A stretch of 64,000 nt of DNA from the NCBI GenBank assembly GCA_028823855.1, contig JAPPFL010000012.1, positions 62,001 to 126,000 on the forward strand, in the 5' to 3' direction. The DNA comes from Albidovulum sp. (GTDB taxonomy: Bacteria; Pseudomonadota; Alphaproteobacteria; Rhodobacterales; Rhodobacteraceae). The notes beneath the pieces are model-generated. The model did no database searches, was not told the origin of the DNA, and saw only the letters and a list, made by a program, of their open reading frames with translations. This document shows positions 8,889 to 18,464 of this stretch, one piece after another (the first letter of the stretch is position 1; each line of letters opens with the position of its first letter). Position numbers and translations under genes: made by a program.

Positions 8889-9701
8889 ATGTCCATAAGC
8901 GAGCTACAGCGAAAACTCTTGCAGATTGTCTTCGCCAACCGGTCTCCGGACAGCTACGTGGCAGGTGGAATGCTTGTAGCCGTCGAGGGCATGCGAGGTA
9001 CCAAGGACATCGATATTTTTCATTCTCGCGAAGAAGGTTCAATTGCGAAAACTTGCTACGAAATCGACCGGGCAAGCTTGAAGCATGCCGGCTATTCCCT
9101 TCGGCCAGTGTTCGAACCCCGTCCCGGCTTCGTCCGTGCAGAGGTTGCCGGTCCGGGGGGTTCCTGTCTGATTGACTGGGCGGAAGACAGCAGCTGGAGG
9201 TTCTTCCCGGTTCAGCAGGATCCCCTATTTGGATGGCGCCTTCATCGCCTTGATGTCGCGACGGACAAGGTACTGGCGGCCGTCGGCCGTTCGGAGGCCC
9301 GCGATGCAGCCGACCTAGTATTCTTCCATCGCAATCCTCTTTCGCTGGGTGCGCTCATTTGGGCAGCCGCAAGCAAGGATCCTGGATTCGCTCCAGCCGC
9401 ACTTGTCGACATGATTTCTCGCCAAGCGAACTATTCTCCTGACGATTACCGTACCTTGCAATTGCGTCAAGGAATTGATCCTCACGAGCTAAAGGCCGCA
9501 TGGGTCGAGGCTCTGTGCGACGCTCGCACTCTTGTCGAGAAGCTACCGCCGAAGAATGTCGGTTGTTTCTTCTTAGACGGGGCAGGAAAAGTAATCGAAC
9601 CTGATCCGGAGCACCCTGAAACGTTGGCGCACCGGTTAGAAGCCAGTCGGCGGGGCTGCTGGCCCAACATCATGACGCCAACCGGAGCACTGCGCGATTA
9701 A
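8889..9701 (+). CDS. Nucleotidyltransferase-fold protein, AbiEii-like candidate toxin
   Basis: A 270-residue protein with an N-terminal nucleotidyltransferase-like signature: a GG pair at residues 26-27, followed by RGTKDIDIF with the D-x-D pair at residues 40 and 42. This is the pattern seen in AbiEii/MNT-type toxins and related enzymes. LIDWAED further on could supply a third acidic residue. The C-terminal half is helical with no recognised domain. Together with the preceding 73-residue protein it resembles a two-gene toxin-antitoxin cassette. The partner is too short to be a classical AbiEi, so this could be a different class or a housekeeping-type nucleotidyltransferase. Confidence 0.6.
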   Translation: MSISELQRKLLQIVFANRSPDSYVAGGMLVAVEGMRGTKDIDIFHSREEGSIAKTCYEIDRASLKHAGYSLRPVFEPRPGFVRAEVAGPGGSCLIDWAEDSSWRFFPVQQDPLFGWRLHRLDVATDKVLAAVGRSEARDAADLVFFHRNPLSLGALIWAAASKDPGFAPAALVDMISRQANYSPDDYRTLQLRQGIDPHELKAAWVEALCDARTLVEKLPPKNVGCFFLDGAGKVIEPDPEHPETLAHRLEASRRGCWPNIMTPTGALRD

Positions 9702-10032
9702 GGTGACGCAATCGCAAACTAGGTGAACTTAGAGTTCCCGGCCGATTCGCGCGGCCCTACCCTACCGGCCTACGCTATTCAATTGTTAATTCGACGTGCG
9801 GCGGCAGGCAGTTCGTTCGATAGATCTGCCGCGGTGGCTGGGCCTGCGAGGCTGTACTCCGGATGCATCCGGAAAGTTATGTTTACTGGTGCGCCTTTAG
9901 CCATCGCCGCACGCAATTTCGTTCCGAAGGACAAGCAATAGCATTAATCGCCGCGGGCAAGATTCGCGCGGTCGCCAATTCCACGGCTCCATTGAGTCGA
10001 CGCGACTGGTATTTTTGAAATGCGGCTCTGCC

Positions 10033-10944
10033 TCAGCTGCCGTGACCGAATCGTGCGAACCTCTGCAAGCGGCTTCCCCCAATTGCGATCAGCGAGGACC
10101 CGGCGATGACTGCGGCTCCGAGCCAGGTCGTCGCGTCGGCGACCTCGCCAAAGCACCAATACGCTAGAATTGCGACGAGCGGCAATCGTGCATAGTTTAT
10201 CGGGGCAAGCCGAGAAGCATCCGCAAGCCCGAAAGCCTTTGTTACGCACAGCATGCAGACCACGCCAAGAATTCCCTGGAGGGCCAAAAGCGCAAGTATC
10301 TCGGGTTCTACCCGCGTCCAGAAAATGGCGGCGGGAATCGCCGCAATCGGAACGGTTGAAACCAAATTCCATGCTACTAGCGTGTCCGTGTCGTCCCTGG
10401 AAGACATCCGCTTGAGCATGAGCTGAGAGATCGCGATGAGGAAAGCCCCGCCAAGCGCATACAAGGCGCCTATCGAAATCGGCGCGGAACCGCCGGGCTG
10501 AATTACTATAATCGTTCCGCTAAATCCAATCGCGACAGCGGCAACTCGGCCGACGCCCAATTTCTCGCCTAGAAAAATCCAGGCTCCCAGAACTAGGAAA
10601 ATCGGCCCGGTAAAGATTATTGCCATGGCATCGGTAAGTTCGGTTGTCTGAAAGGCGGCGTAGACACTCGCGAGAGCGGCGAGCCTTAAACCCGATCTTA
10701 ATATATGCAGGAAGCAGTAGTTCGATTGGAACACTGTATTTCGCCTAACTGCTAGCAGAGGGAAAATCGCGCAAAGTCCGAATGCGCTCCTGAAAAATCC
10801 GATCACGAAAGGGTGCACGTCTCCGGCAAGATAGCGAACAATGGTCGCATCGACGGCCGTAAGCGCCGAAACGACCGCCATGCATCCGAACGCCACCAAA
10901 TTCGCGCGGTCCTCGATTCGCAGTTCCGGCGTAGATATCGGCAT
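10033..10944 (-). CDS. EamA/DMT family inner-membrane transporter
   Basis: A 303-residue polytopic protein with about ten hydrophobic segments, arranged as two EamA repeats. Typical pieces are TDAMAIIFTGPIFLVLGAWIFLGEKLG in the first half and SRLAPINYARLPLVAILAYWCFGE in the second. Drug/metabolite transporters of this kind usually export metabolites or amino acids. The neighbours give no clear substrate, although a TetR regulator gene lies just upstream on the same strand. Confidence 0.88.
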   Translation of the reverse strand: MPISTPELRIEDRANLVAFGCMAVVSALTAVDATIVRYLAGDVHPFVIGFFRSAFGLCAIFPLLAVRRNTVFQSNYCFLHILRSGLRLAALASVYAAFQTTELTDAMAIIFTGPIFLVLGAWIFLGEKLGVGRVAAVAIGFSGTIIVIQPGGSAPISIGALYALGGAFLIAISQLMLKRMSSRDDTDTLVAWNLVSTVPIAAIPAAIFWTRVEPEILALLALQGILGVVCMLCVTKAFGLADASRLAPINYARLPLVAILAYWCFGEVADATTWLGAAVIAGSSLIAIGGSRLQRFARFGHGS

Positions 10945-11156
10945 AAGCAGCTAAATCGCTCTTTAGTTCCAGGCTGGCAACCGTTGCAGCGAATTCAGGC
11001 TGTTCCACGCGATCGGCACCATTTTCCTCCGACTACCACGAGCGAAACAGACATGCCATCGCTTCCAGTTCTAAACGCTGAGATTGACTGTGAAGATAAA
11101 GACGCAAACCGGCTTTCAGGCCTGCTAGCGAAATCGAGATTCGATGCAAAACCTGG

Positions 11157-11792
11157 CTACGCGCGTACTAAGCGTAATATCGTATCGATATTAAATGCGA
11201 GTCTCTCGTCGAGTGCTTCGGGCGCCATAAAATCCCGTTCAAACAGGATGGACCCGGTATACCTGTTGGTCAGGTAGTAGTACCCGATCGCCGCGATTGT
11301 AATGTTGAGCTGAACTGGATCAATCCCAGGTCTGAAGAGGCCGCTTTCTACGCCTCTGTTGAGAATTTTTTGGACCATCGCGACAAATCGGCGGCTGACA
11401 AGCTTAATTGTCTCGGACCCCTTCAAATGCTTTGCATGATGCAGGTTTTCACTATTGACGAGCGTTATGAATTCGGGATTGGCGAGATAGTAGGACCAAG
11501 TAAACCGAACGAGCTTTTCGAGCGCGTCCCTCGGATCCATGTGGTCGAGATCCAACTGCTGCTCGGCCGCTCTGATGTCCACGTATGCGGCCTCCACGAC
11601 CGTTCTAAAAAGTTCCTCCTTATTGCCGAAATGATGATAGATCATTCGCTTATTCGCCAGGGATCTTCGAGCGATTTCGTCAACCCGGGCACCGTGCAGC
11701 CCGTGTTTTGCGAACTCGGATTTCGCTGCGGACAGTATGCGCGCCTTCGTGGCTTTAGCGTCGCGGGGTTTCGCCGCTTGAGCAGGTTTCAT
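11157..11792 (-). CDS. TetR/AcrR family transcriptional regulator
   Basis: A 211-residue repressor-type protein with an N-terminal TetR helix-turn-helix (residues about 14-60, TKARILSAAKSEFAKHGL followed by VDEIARRSLANKRMIYHHFG) and a helical ligand-binding domain with TetR_C-like features. It is transcribed toward the EamA transporter gene. It is the only TetR gene visible and a candidate binder of the paired palindromes near 15.5 and 17.3 kb, but no copy of that palindrome was found in front of its own gene. Confidence 0.88.
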   Translation of the reverse strand: MKPAQAAKPRDAKATKARILSAAKSEFAKHGLHGARVDEIARRSLANKRMIYHHFGNKEELFRTVVEAAYVDIRAAEQQLDLDHMDPRDALEKLVRFTWSYYLANPEFITLVNSENLHHAKHLKGSETIKLVSRRFVAMVQKILNRGVESGLFRPGIDPVQLNITIAAIGYYYLTNRYTGSILFERDFMAPEALDERLAFNIDTILRLVRA

Positions 11793-12896
11793 TGTTTACC
11801 CGGAATTTATTTTCATCAATGATATCGAGTTCTATTCGGCGCAGGAAATTGATTCCCGTACAAGTCTGCCGATCCATTCCAGCGCCGTTACACGAACTGC
11901 GTGTTTCGTTGATCAACTAGAACGGCAGCTTCGGCGCTTGCCGCGAAAACGGAATCCATACGCTTTGCCGTGTTGTCATTAACCAAACAGTTCATGGCTA
12001 TACAAACATATCCCTTTTTTCATTTCTTTGATACCGGAGGCATTTTCCTTAAGTAGAAGGCGGCGGAAGGGTACCGCGCCTTTCGAGGGCCGGAATTGAA
12101 TTTTGTTCACGGGTTTATTTGGTTGCGAAAAGCCCGCGCGGCTAGCAGTAGCAATGAAATGGTAGCAAATCCGCCCATCTTTGAAGATAGCCGATTTATG
12201 ATTCATTTGGCACTCGCGACCGAAACCTTGGTTGCCGGAAATTCTATCTGGAAGCAGCACGAATTTCGATTCGCTGCGCCCGCGCGGCAATTACCCGGGC
12301 AAGCCGGAACTCTCGTAACCGGTCTGCGCGTTACGGCCATGCCAGATTGCCCTGGATCGAAGAAACCAGCAGCCACGTCTTGTCGCCGGCGTCCATCGCA
12401 GTCCACAGCGTGTAAACGCCTCCCTTGGAAGGCGCCCCGTCGTTCAGATTGCTCGAAATCGTAGGTTTCCATTCATTCGGCAAGGGGTCGGTCAACAATG
12501 CGCTTCCTGCCGCTAGATGTTGACGGCTGAAATTTCCGCCAGTCCCAATTGGCCGCAAGCTAAAATCCTGACTCGTTCATGTAGTCCGGTCGGAAAACTG
12601 CGGCAGTTTGCTCCTGAAATCGGATGCCGCGTGCTGAACAACAAATGGCCGACTATCTCAATCGCAGCACGGAACAGCCTGTCGCGGCGGGACCGGAAGT
12701 TCTCGCCTACACCAGAAAGAAAACCGAATCTTGCATTAACCATTCAGTTACCTATAGTTAATTCGAACATCCGGGCAAATTGCAGCCGAGCGCTCGCCAC
12801 CGGAAGTCGCGGAGAGAAATGTGAAGCGAAAAGCTACTGAACCCGCTGGTCATTTCTTGATCCATTTTCGATGCGCGCAACCGCGTCGAATTTAAG
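11793..12896. other. Stretch without a recognisable gene
   Basis: About 1.1 kb between the TetR and GMC oxidoreductase genes. Short frames only. A minus-strand frame around 12331-12450 reads like a protein end (GVYTLWTAMDAGDKTWLLVS), but it has no recognisable family or start. Confidence 0.35.
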
Positions 12897-14501
12897 ATGG
12901 CTACCGGAATGCAGGAATGTGATTTCGCGATCTTGGGCGGCGGTTCCGCCGGATGCGTTCTCGCCAACCGACTAAGCGAAGACCCCGATGCGGAAGTCGT
13001 TGTCTTGGAGGCGGGAGGCAAGGACTCCAACCGGTTTATTCATATTCCGGTCGGATTTGCGAAAATGACCTCGGGGCCGTTTACCTGGGGCTACAAGACT
13101 GTGCCTCAAAAGCACGCCAACGATCGCGAAATCCCCTACGCCCAAGCACGCGTCATCGGCGGAGGCAGCTCGATAAACGCGGAGATATTCACGCGCGGAA
13201 ACCCGATCGACTTCAACAGGTGGGCAAGCGAGGAAGGGTGTGAAGGCTGGTCATTCAAAGACGTTCGGCAGTATTTCCGCAGGTCCGAAGGGAATACGAA
13301 ATTTTCGGGAGAGTGGCACGGAACGGACGGGCCGCTAGGAGTTTCCGACATTCCCGATCCCCAGCCTGTTTCGCTCGCTTTCGTTCAAGCCTGCCAAGAA
13401 TTCGGAATACCGCACAATTCCGATTTTAACGGCGAAGTCCAGCAAGGCTCGGGGATCTACCAAACGACGATCCGAAACGCCAGGCGCTGCTCGGCGGCAG
13501 TCGCCTATTTGCGACCTATTGCGAGCCGAAGAAATTTGGCAATCAAAACCGATTGCCTTGCGCACCGAATTCTGTTCGAAGGCGGGCGCGCCGCCGCGGT
13601 CCAGTATTCATCGGGAAGCGAACTGCTCACATTGCGTGTCCGCCGGGAAGTGCTAGTCGCCTCAGGCGCGATCGGAACGCCCAAGATCATGATGCTGTCG
13701 GGAATCGGACCTGCCGACCACCTAAAGTCGCTCGGAATTGATGTAGTTCATGATCTCCCCGGCGTTGGTAGCAATCTAAACGATCATTTCGGGATCGATA
13801 TCGTCGCTGAACTGAACGCGCCGGACAGCCTCGACAAATACAACAAGCTGCACTGGATGCTTTGGGCGGGACTCCAGTACACGCTGTTCAAGAGCGGACC
13901 GGCGACGTCCAACGTGGTTGAAGGAGGAGCATTCTGGTTTTCCGGCGGGCCGCGAGGCGAACCCGATCTCCAATTCCATTTCCTAGCCGGAGCGGGCGCC
14001 GAAGAAGGCGTGCCGAGCGTTCCGTCCGGGTCGGGAATAACGCTCAACTCCTACACTTTGAGGCCGAAAAGCCGAGGCACCGTTCGATTGCGCTCGAACG
14101 ATCCGACGGATCTTCCCTTAATCGACCCGAATTTCCTTGCCGATCCCGAAGACCTCGAAACTTCGGCCGAAGGCGTGCGGATCAGTTACGAGATTTTCAA
14201 CCAGCCGAGCCTGAGGAAATACATCAAGAGGATGCACTTGCCGGGAGACGGCGTCAAATCCATGGAGGATTTCCGGAATCACGCAATGGCATACGGGCGC
14301 ACCTCCTATCACCCAACCTGCACTTGCAAAATGGGCGTCGACTATATGTCGGTGGTCGATCCGAATTTGCGCGTTCAAGGCCTCGAAGGAATTCGAATCT
14401 GCGACAGTTCGACAATGCCCAGCCTGATCGGCTCGAATACGAACGCGACGACGATAATGATAGCCGAAAAAGCCAGCGACATGATACGCGGCAACCGATG
14501 A
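12897..14501 (+). CDS. GMC family FAD-dependent alcohol/choline dehydrogenase-like oxidoreductase
   Basis: A 534-residue flavoprotein. It has the N-terminal FAD-binding motif FAILGGGSAGCVLANRLSED, the GMC signature ARVIGGGSSINAEIFTRG, the second signature ASGAIGTPKIMMLSGIGP, and the C-terminal active-site region YHPTCTCKMG (catalytic His) followed by GSNTNATTIMIAEKASD. Family members oxidise primary alcohols such as choline. The start could also be the ATG four codons later. It lies next to an oppositely oriented aldo/keto reductase gene, and the two may act on the same alcohol/aldehyde pool. Confidence 0.92.
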   Translation: MATGMQECDFAILGGGSAGCVLANRLSEDPDAEVVVLEAGGKDSNRFIHIPVGFAKMTSGPFTWGYKTVPQKHANDREIPYAQARVIGGGSSINAEIFTRGNPIDFNRWASEEGCEGWSFKDVRQYFRRSEGNTKFSGEWHGTDGPLGVSDIPDPQPVSLAFVQACQEFGIPHNSDFNGEVQQGSGIYQTTIRNARRCSAAVAYLRPIASRRNLAIKTDCLAHRILFEGGRAAAVQYSSGSELLTLRVRREVLVASGAIGTPKIMMLSGIGPADHLKSLGIDVVHDLPGVGSNLNDHFGIDIVAELNAPDSLDKYNKLHWMLWAGLQYTLFKSGPATSNVVEGGAFWFSGGPRGEPDLQFHFLAGAGAEEGVPSVPSGSGITLNSYTLRPKSRGTVRLRSNDPTDLPLIDPNFLADPEDLETSAEGVRISYEIFNQPSLRKYIKRMHLPGDGVKSMEDFRNHAMAYGRTSYHPTCTCKMGVDYMSVVDPNLRVQGLEGIRICDSSTMPSLIGSNTNATTIMIAEKASDMIRGNR

Positions 14502-14567
14502 ACGGGAAAATCCTCTTCCGCGCAAGATTCTTGAAGTTCATCGCCAATAGGCAAATGGGATTCGAGT

Positions 14568-15380
14568 CTAGTCGAAATCCCAGTCGGCACCCATGTTGGA
14601 AGCGATTCGGTAGTTCGACTTCGATATTCGGTCGATCCGTGCCATGTCGATCGCCGACAGGGTGAAATCCATAATTTCGAAATTTCGCCGAATGTTTGCC
14701 GGGTTTGTGGACATCGTATTGATGCTTACGCCCTTTTGAATAATCCAGCGCAGCGCGATTTGGCTCGCGGATTTTCCGTACGACTGTCCGATTTCCGCAA
14801 ACTCCGTGCGATCGAGCACCTTTCCTCTCGCCATCGAACAATATGACGAAAGAGGAATTCCGGTTTCAATCGATCCCGCTAGAAGTTTTTCTTGATTTAG
14901 CAAGGCGTGGAATTCGACCTGGTTGGTAACTATCGGAACATCGGCGACCGCAACCGCCTCGCGCATCATTTGAATCGTGTAGTTGGAAACGCCGACATTT
15001 CGAGCGAGGCCTCTTTTGTGCGCACCGGCGAGAAGTTTTATCGAAGGCCCAACATCCCCATTTGGAGGAGGCCAATGGAGCAGCAGGACATCGACACGGT
15101 CCAGTCTGAGTTTCTTAAGGCTCTCCTCCACGGACGCAAGGAATTTGCCTTCAGTAAAATTCCCGGCATCTACCTTTGTCGTGACGCAAATCTCTTCCCT
15201 GGGCAGGCCGGCGGCGGCCAACGATTCGCCGGTTTCGGATTCGTTGCCGTACATCTGAGCCGTATCGAACGCGCGATAGCCGACATCGATCGCTTCCTCG
15301 ATCGCGGCCGTCAGTTTTCTACCCCGCAACGGAAAAGTGCCGAATGCTCTCTGGAAGCTCTTTTGGAAGCATATATTCAT
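14568..15380 (-). CDS. Aldo/keto reductase
   Basis: A 270-residue (alpha/beta)8 NADPH-dependent reductase. The catalytic tetrad is visible: Asp and Tyr in FDTAQMYGNE, Lys in CVTTKVD and His in LLLHWPPP. Cofactor-binding residues are in the C-terminal KGVSINTMSTNPANIRRNFE. A start 75 bases upstream is possible, but ATG 15380 follows a GGGCAGGG-like site and gives the usual family N-terminus. It is divergent from the CoA-transferase gene, and the palindrome at 15498-15513 lies between them. Confidence 0.88.
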   Translation of the reverse strand: MNICFQKSFQRAFGTFPLRGRKLTAAIEEAIDVGYRAFDTAQMYGNESETGESLAAAGLPREEICVTTKVDAGNFTEGKFLASVEESLKKLRLDRVDVLLLHWPPPNGDVGPSIKLLAGAHKRGLARNVGVSNYTIQMMREAVAVADVPIVTNQVEFHALLNQEKLLAGSIETGIPLSSYCSMARGKVLDRTEFAEIGQSYGKSASQIALRWIIQKGVSINTMSTNPANIRRNFEIMDFTLSAIDMARIDRISKSNYRIASNMGADWDFD

Positions 15381-15472
15381 GCCGTATCCCTGCCCTTCAA
15401 AAAATGCACAAGCGAACGCTCCGAAACAATAAGGAAGTTTTGCGGCAATTGGCAAGCGAGGCTAACAAACGC

Positions 15473-15513
15473 TTGATATTCCTTCGTCTCAAACTTTATA
15501 ACCATTTGGTTAC
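15473..15513 (+). promoter_or_regulatory. Promoter and palindromic operator in front of CoA-transferase gene
   Basis: TTGATA (15473-15478) and TATAAC (15497-15502) are spaced by 18 bases. The palindrome ATAACCATTTGGTTAC (15498-15513) overlaps the -10 box, and the CoA-transferase ATG is 22 bases downstream. A very similar palindrome occupies the same place in front of the acyl-CoA dehydrogenase gene, so a common repressor is likely. A TetR- or GntR-type factor is inferred. Confidence 0.65.
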
Positions 15514-15534
15514 TCGTATTCCGGTGCGAACGAT

Positions 15535-17112
15535 ATGGCGAAACAATTGTCGGCCGCAGAAGCGGCTCGATTAGTCGGCGACGGCGATTTGGTCGCCGTC
15601 AATTCTTCAAGCGGGCTATGCTGCCCCGATGCTGTTCTCGAGGCCATCGGCGAAAGGCATGCAAGAGAGGGAGCCCCTATCGGCCTTACGACCGTTCATC
15701 CGATCGCGGCAGGCGACATGTTCGGAACTCTCGGCGTCGACCATATCGCCCGGCCCGGTCTCATTTCGAGAATCATAGGCGGATCCTATCCTTCCGGGCC
15801 TTCAAAGTCCGACCCTCCGAAAATCTGGCAATTGATCTCCCGGAACGAAATAGCCGCGTACAACGTGCCTTCGGGAATCGTATTCGATATGCTGCGCGAA
15901 GGAGCTTCAAAACGCCCGGGAGTATTGACGAAAGTAGGAATGGATACCTTCGTCGACCCGAATTTCGAAGGTTGCGCCATGAATGAACGGGCGCGCACGT
16001 CTCCGATCGTAAGGAGGGAATCTTTCGGCTCGGAGGATTGGCTGTTTTTTCCGGCAATCGCTCCGGACGTCGCCATAATCCGGGGAACTACGTCCGATAG
16101 GCGAGGCAATCTCAGCTTTGAACAGGAAGGAGCTTATCTAGGCGCGATGGAAATGTCGCTTGCCGCGCGCAACAACGGCGGCAAAGTCATCGCGCAGGTT
16201 CGGAAAGTCGTGGAAAACGGTTCGCTAAATCCGCACGACGTACATGTGCCCGGTATATTCGTCGACGCGATCGTCGAGACTCCTGATATGCTTCAGACAA
16301 CCGCAACTCCGTACGATCCCGCGATTTCCGGCGAATTCGTACGCCCTCTCGACGATTTCTCGCTTCCGGAATTCGGAGTCGCCAAAGTCCTCGCTCGAAG
16401 AGTGGCAAAAGAATTGCGCAAAGGATGGACGGTCAATATCGGGTTCGGGATTTCAGCCAACGTGCCCAGAATCTTCCTGGAAGAGGGCTGCCACGGCGAC
16501 GTTACCTGGGTGATCGAGCAAGGCGCGATAGGCGGAATTCCCCTCCTCAACTTCAAGTTCGGCTGCTCGGCGAATGCAGAGGCGTTCGTCGCTTCGCCGC
16601 ACCAGTTCGCTTTCTTCCAGTCCGGCGCGTTCGACGCCTCGCTCCTTTCATTCCTCGAGATTGACAGGACGGGGTCCGTCAACGTTTCCAAGCTCGGGGC
16701 CGTACCGCATCGGACGGCGGGCGCGGGAGGATTTGTCGATATAACCGCTCGTGCTCCAAAAATCGTTTTTTCCGGGAATTTCGGCGTCGGTGCAAAAGTC
16801 AGGGTGGATGGCGGAAAAATCGTTGTCGATCGCGAGAACTCGAAAGCGAAGATCGTTCCGAACGTCGATCAGATTTCGTTTTCGGGGCCGCGGGCGGCGG
16901 CCCTCGGCCAGGACGTAACGTACGTTACGGAACGCTGCGTAATGAAGCTGGTCGAAGACCGCCTCCTCGTAACGGAAATCGCGCCCGGAATCCGACTCGA
17001 CGAACACATCTTGAACAATACGAGCGTGGAACTGGGCGTTGCGGATGATCTGCGAGAAATGGATGCCGACCTGTTTCGACCCGAGCCTATGGGCTTCGCC
17101 CCGGGGAAATAA
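15535..17112 (+). CDS. Acyl-CoA:carboxylate CoA-transferase (propionate CoA-transferase-like)
   Basis: A 525-residue class I CoA-transferase with fused alpha and beta halves, as in propionate CoA-transferase/YdiF proteins. The expected catalytic Glu is in VTWVIEQGAIGGIPL in the second half. GTTSDRRGNLSFEQEG and GGFVDITARAPKIVFSG are family-typical. It would move CoA between an acyl-CoA and a free carboxylate, activating an acid for the dehydrogenase and SDR encoded downstream. It has its own promoter with an operator matching that of the following operon. The acid substrate is unknown. Confidence 0.9.
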   Translation: MAKQLSAAEAARLVGDGDLVAVNSSSGLCCPDAVLEAIGERHAREGAPIGLTTVHPIAAGDMFGTLGVDHIARPGLISRIIGGSYPSGPSKSDPPKIWQLISRNEIAAYNVPSGIVFDMLREGASKRPGVLTKVGMDTFVDPNFEGCAMNERARTSPIVRRESFGSEDWLFFPAIAPDVAIIRGTTSDRRGNLSFEQEGAYLGAMEMSLAARNNGGKVIAQVRKVVENGSLNPHDVHVPGIFVDAIVETPDMLQTTATPYDPAISGEFVRPLDDFSLPEFGVAKVLARRVAKELRKGWTVNIGFGISANVPRIFLEEGCHGDVTWVIEQGAIGGIPLLNFKFGCSANAEAFVASPHQFAFFQSGAFDASLLSFLEIDRTGSVNVSKLGAVPHRTAGAGGFVDITARAPKIVFSGNFGVGAKVRVDGGKIVVDRENSKAKIVPNVDQISFSGPRAAALGQDVTYVTERCVMKLVEDRLLVTEIAPGIRLDEHILNNTSVELGVADDLREMDADLFRPEPMGFAPGK

Positions 17113-17258
17113 ATTTTAACGTGCAAATCCGACTTTTCCAGTCGCCGGTAGAGCCTCCGGAAGCGTTGCGTCAAATCATTGGATGGACTAGGTAGAGTTG
17201 CGGTTTTCAGTTTTCGGCGAGCTCATCTAGCGGAGCCGGAACCGGATTACGGGCTTCC

Positions 17259-17302
17259 TTGACCTCGTTCGCGGCTTTCCTATAATGTAACTATCTAGTT
17301 AC
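17259..17302 (+). promoter_or_regulatory. Strong promoter with palindromic operator before acyl-CoA dehydrogenase operon
   Basis: TTGACC (17259-17264), a 16-base spacer and a perfect TATAAT (17281-17286) are followed directly by the palindrome GTAACTATCTAGTTAC (17287-17302). The start codon is 17 bases further on. The palindrome matches the one at 15498-15513 in 12 of 16 positions, including both outer TAAC/GTTA arms. An operator overlapping the transcription start fits repression. Confidence 0.7.
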
Positions 17303-17318
17303 GTGAATTCACCGATCG

Positions 17319-18464
17319 ATGCATCTGACTGAAACCCATCTACAGATCCGAGAAATGACGCGTAATTTTGCCGATAGCGTCATCCGGCCGGTGTCGGAGG
17401 AACTCGACAGGGACGAGCGGTTCCCTTCGGAAATTTATGAAGAGATGGCTAAGCTCGGCCTATTCGGAATCTGCGTCCCGGAAGAACTTGGCGGTCCTGG
17501 ATTCGATACGTTAAGCTATGCGATCGTTATGGAAGAGCTATCGCGAGGCTACGCTTCCGTCGCCGACCAATGCGGACTGGTTGAGCTGGCGTCTATGCTG
17601 CTTGCCCAGCACGGAACCGTCGAGCAGCGCGAAAAATGGCTTGAAGGGATTCTGCGCGCGGAAGCGAAGGCGGCGTACTGCATAACTGAAGCGGAGGCGG
17701 GAACGGACGTATCGGCGATTCGAACAAGAGCGACGCGATCCGAGGACGGGTGGCTGCTCGAGGGCGAAAAGACCTGGATCCACAACGCGCCGATAGCAGA
17801 CGTCGGATTCGTTCTCGCCCGAACCGATCCCGAAGCCGGCCATCGCGGCATGTCCATATTCCTTGTCGATTTGAATTCCGACGGCGTAACTAAGGGTCGA
17901 AGAGAGGAAAAAATGGGGCAGAAAGCCAGCCCGGTCGGCGGGCTGTCGTTCCAAAACGCTCGATTGCCGAAGAACGCTCTGCTCGGCGAGGAAGGGCGCG
18001 GCTTTCACATTATGATGAGCGTCCTCGACAAGGGACGGGTTGGAATTGCCGCTCTTGCCGTGGGAATTGCCCAGGCGGGTTTGGAGGCGGCGCTGGAATA
18101 CGCGAAGCAGCGAAGGCAATTCAATCGTTCGATTTCCGAATTTCAGGGAGTACAATGGCTATTGGCCGATATGGCGAAGGACATCGAAGCGGCACGACTT
18201 CTGGTGCACTCGGCCGCCCGGAAGATCGATGACGGCGAAGATGCTACGATGGCTTGCTCGATGGCGAAGTGCTTCGCCAGCGACGTAGCGGTTTCGCGAA
18301 CGTCCGATGCCGTCCAGGTGTTCGGAGGCTCGGGATATATTCGCGGATTCGAGGTAGAGCGACTTTACAGGGACGCGAAGATCACCCAGATCTACGAAGG
18401 CACCAATCAAATTCAAAGAACGATAATTGCCCGCGAGCTGCTTAGGAATGGAGCACGGCGATGA
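17319..18464 (+). CDS. Acyl-CoA dehydrogenase
   Basis: A 381-residue flavoenzyme of standard length. It contains the acyl-CoA dehydrogenase signatures [17 protein letters not shown] (FAD-binding region) and [21 protein letters not shown], and the catalytic Glu lies in [13 protein letters not shown]. It introduces an alpha-beta double bond into an acyl-CoA and passes electrons to ETF. It is the first gene of a tight operon: the next gene overlaps it by 4 bases. With the upstream CoA-transferase it suggests degradation of a carboxylic acid through its CoA ester. Confidence 0.93.
   Translation: MHLTETHLQIREMTRNFADSVIRPVSEELDRDERFPSEIYEEMAKLGLFGICVPEELGGPGFDTLSYAIVMEELSRGYASVADQCGLVELASMLLAQHGTVEQREKWLEGILRAEAKAAYCITEAEAGTDVSAIRTRATRSEDGWLLEGEKTWIHNAPIADVGFVLARTDPEAGHRGMSIFLVDLNSDGVTKGRREEKMGQKASPVGGLSFQNARLPKNALLGEEGRGFHIMMSVLDKGRVGIAALAVGIAQAGLEAALEYAKQRRQFNRSISEFQGVQWLLADMAKDIEAARLLVHSAARKIDDGEDATMACSMAKCFASDVAVSRTSDAVQVFGGSGYIRGFEVERLYRDAKITQIYEGTNQIQRTIIARELLRNGARR

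Noticed and set aside
12331..12558. Minus-strand frame with protein-like end (TLWTAMDAGDKTWLLVS)
   Set aside because: Possible gene remnant, but too short, no start signal and no recognisable family.
16915..16928. Perfect palindrome GTAACGTACGTTAC
   Set aside because: It lies within the CoA-transferase coding region and differs in its centre from the two promoter palindromes, so it is probably coincidental.
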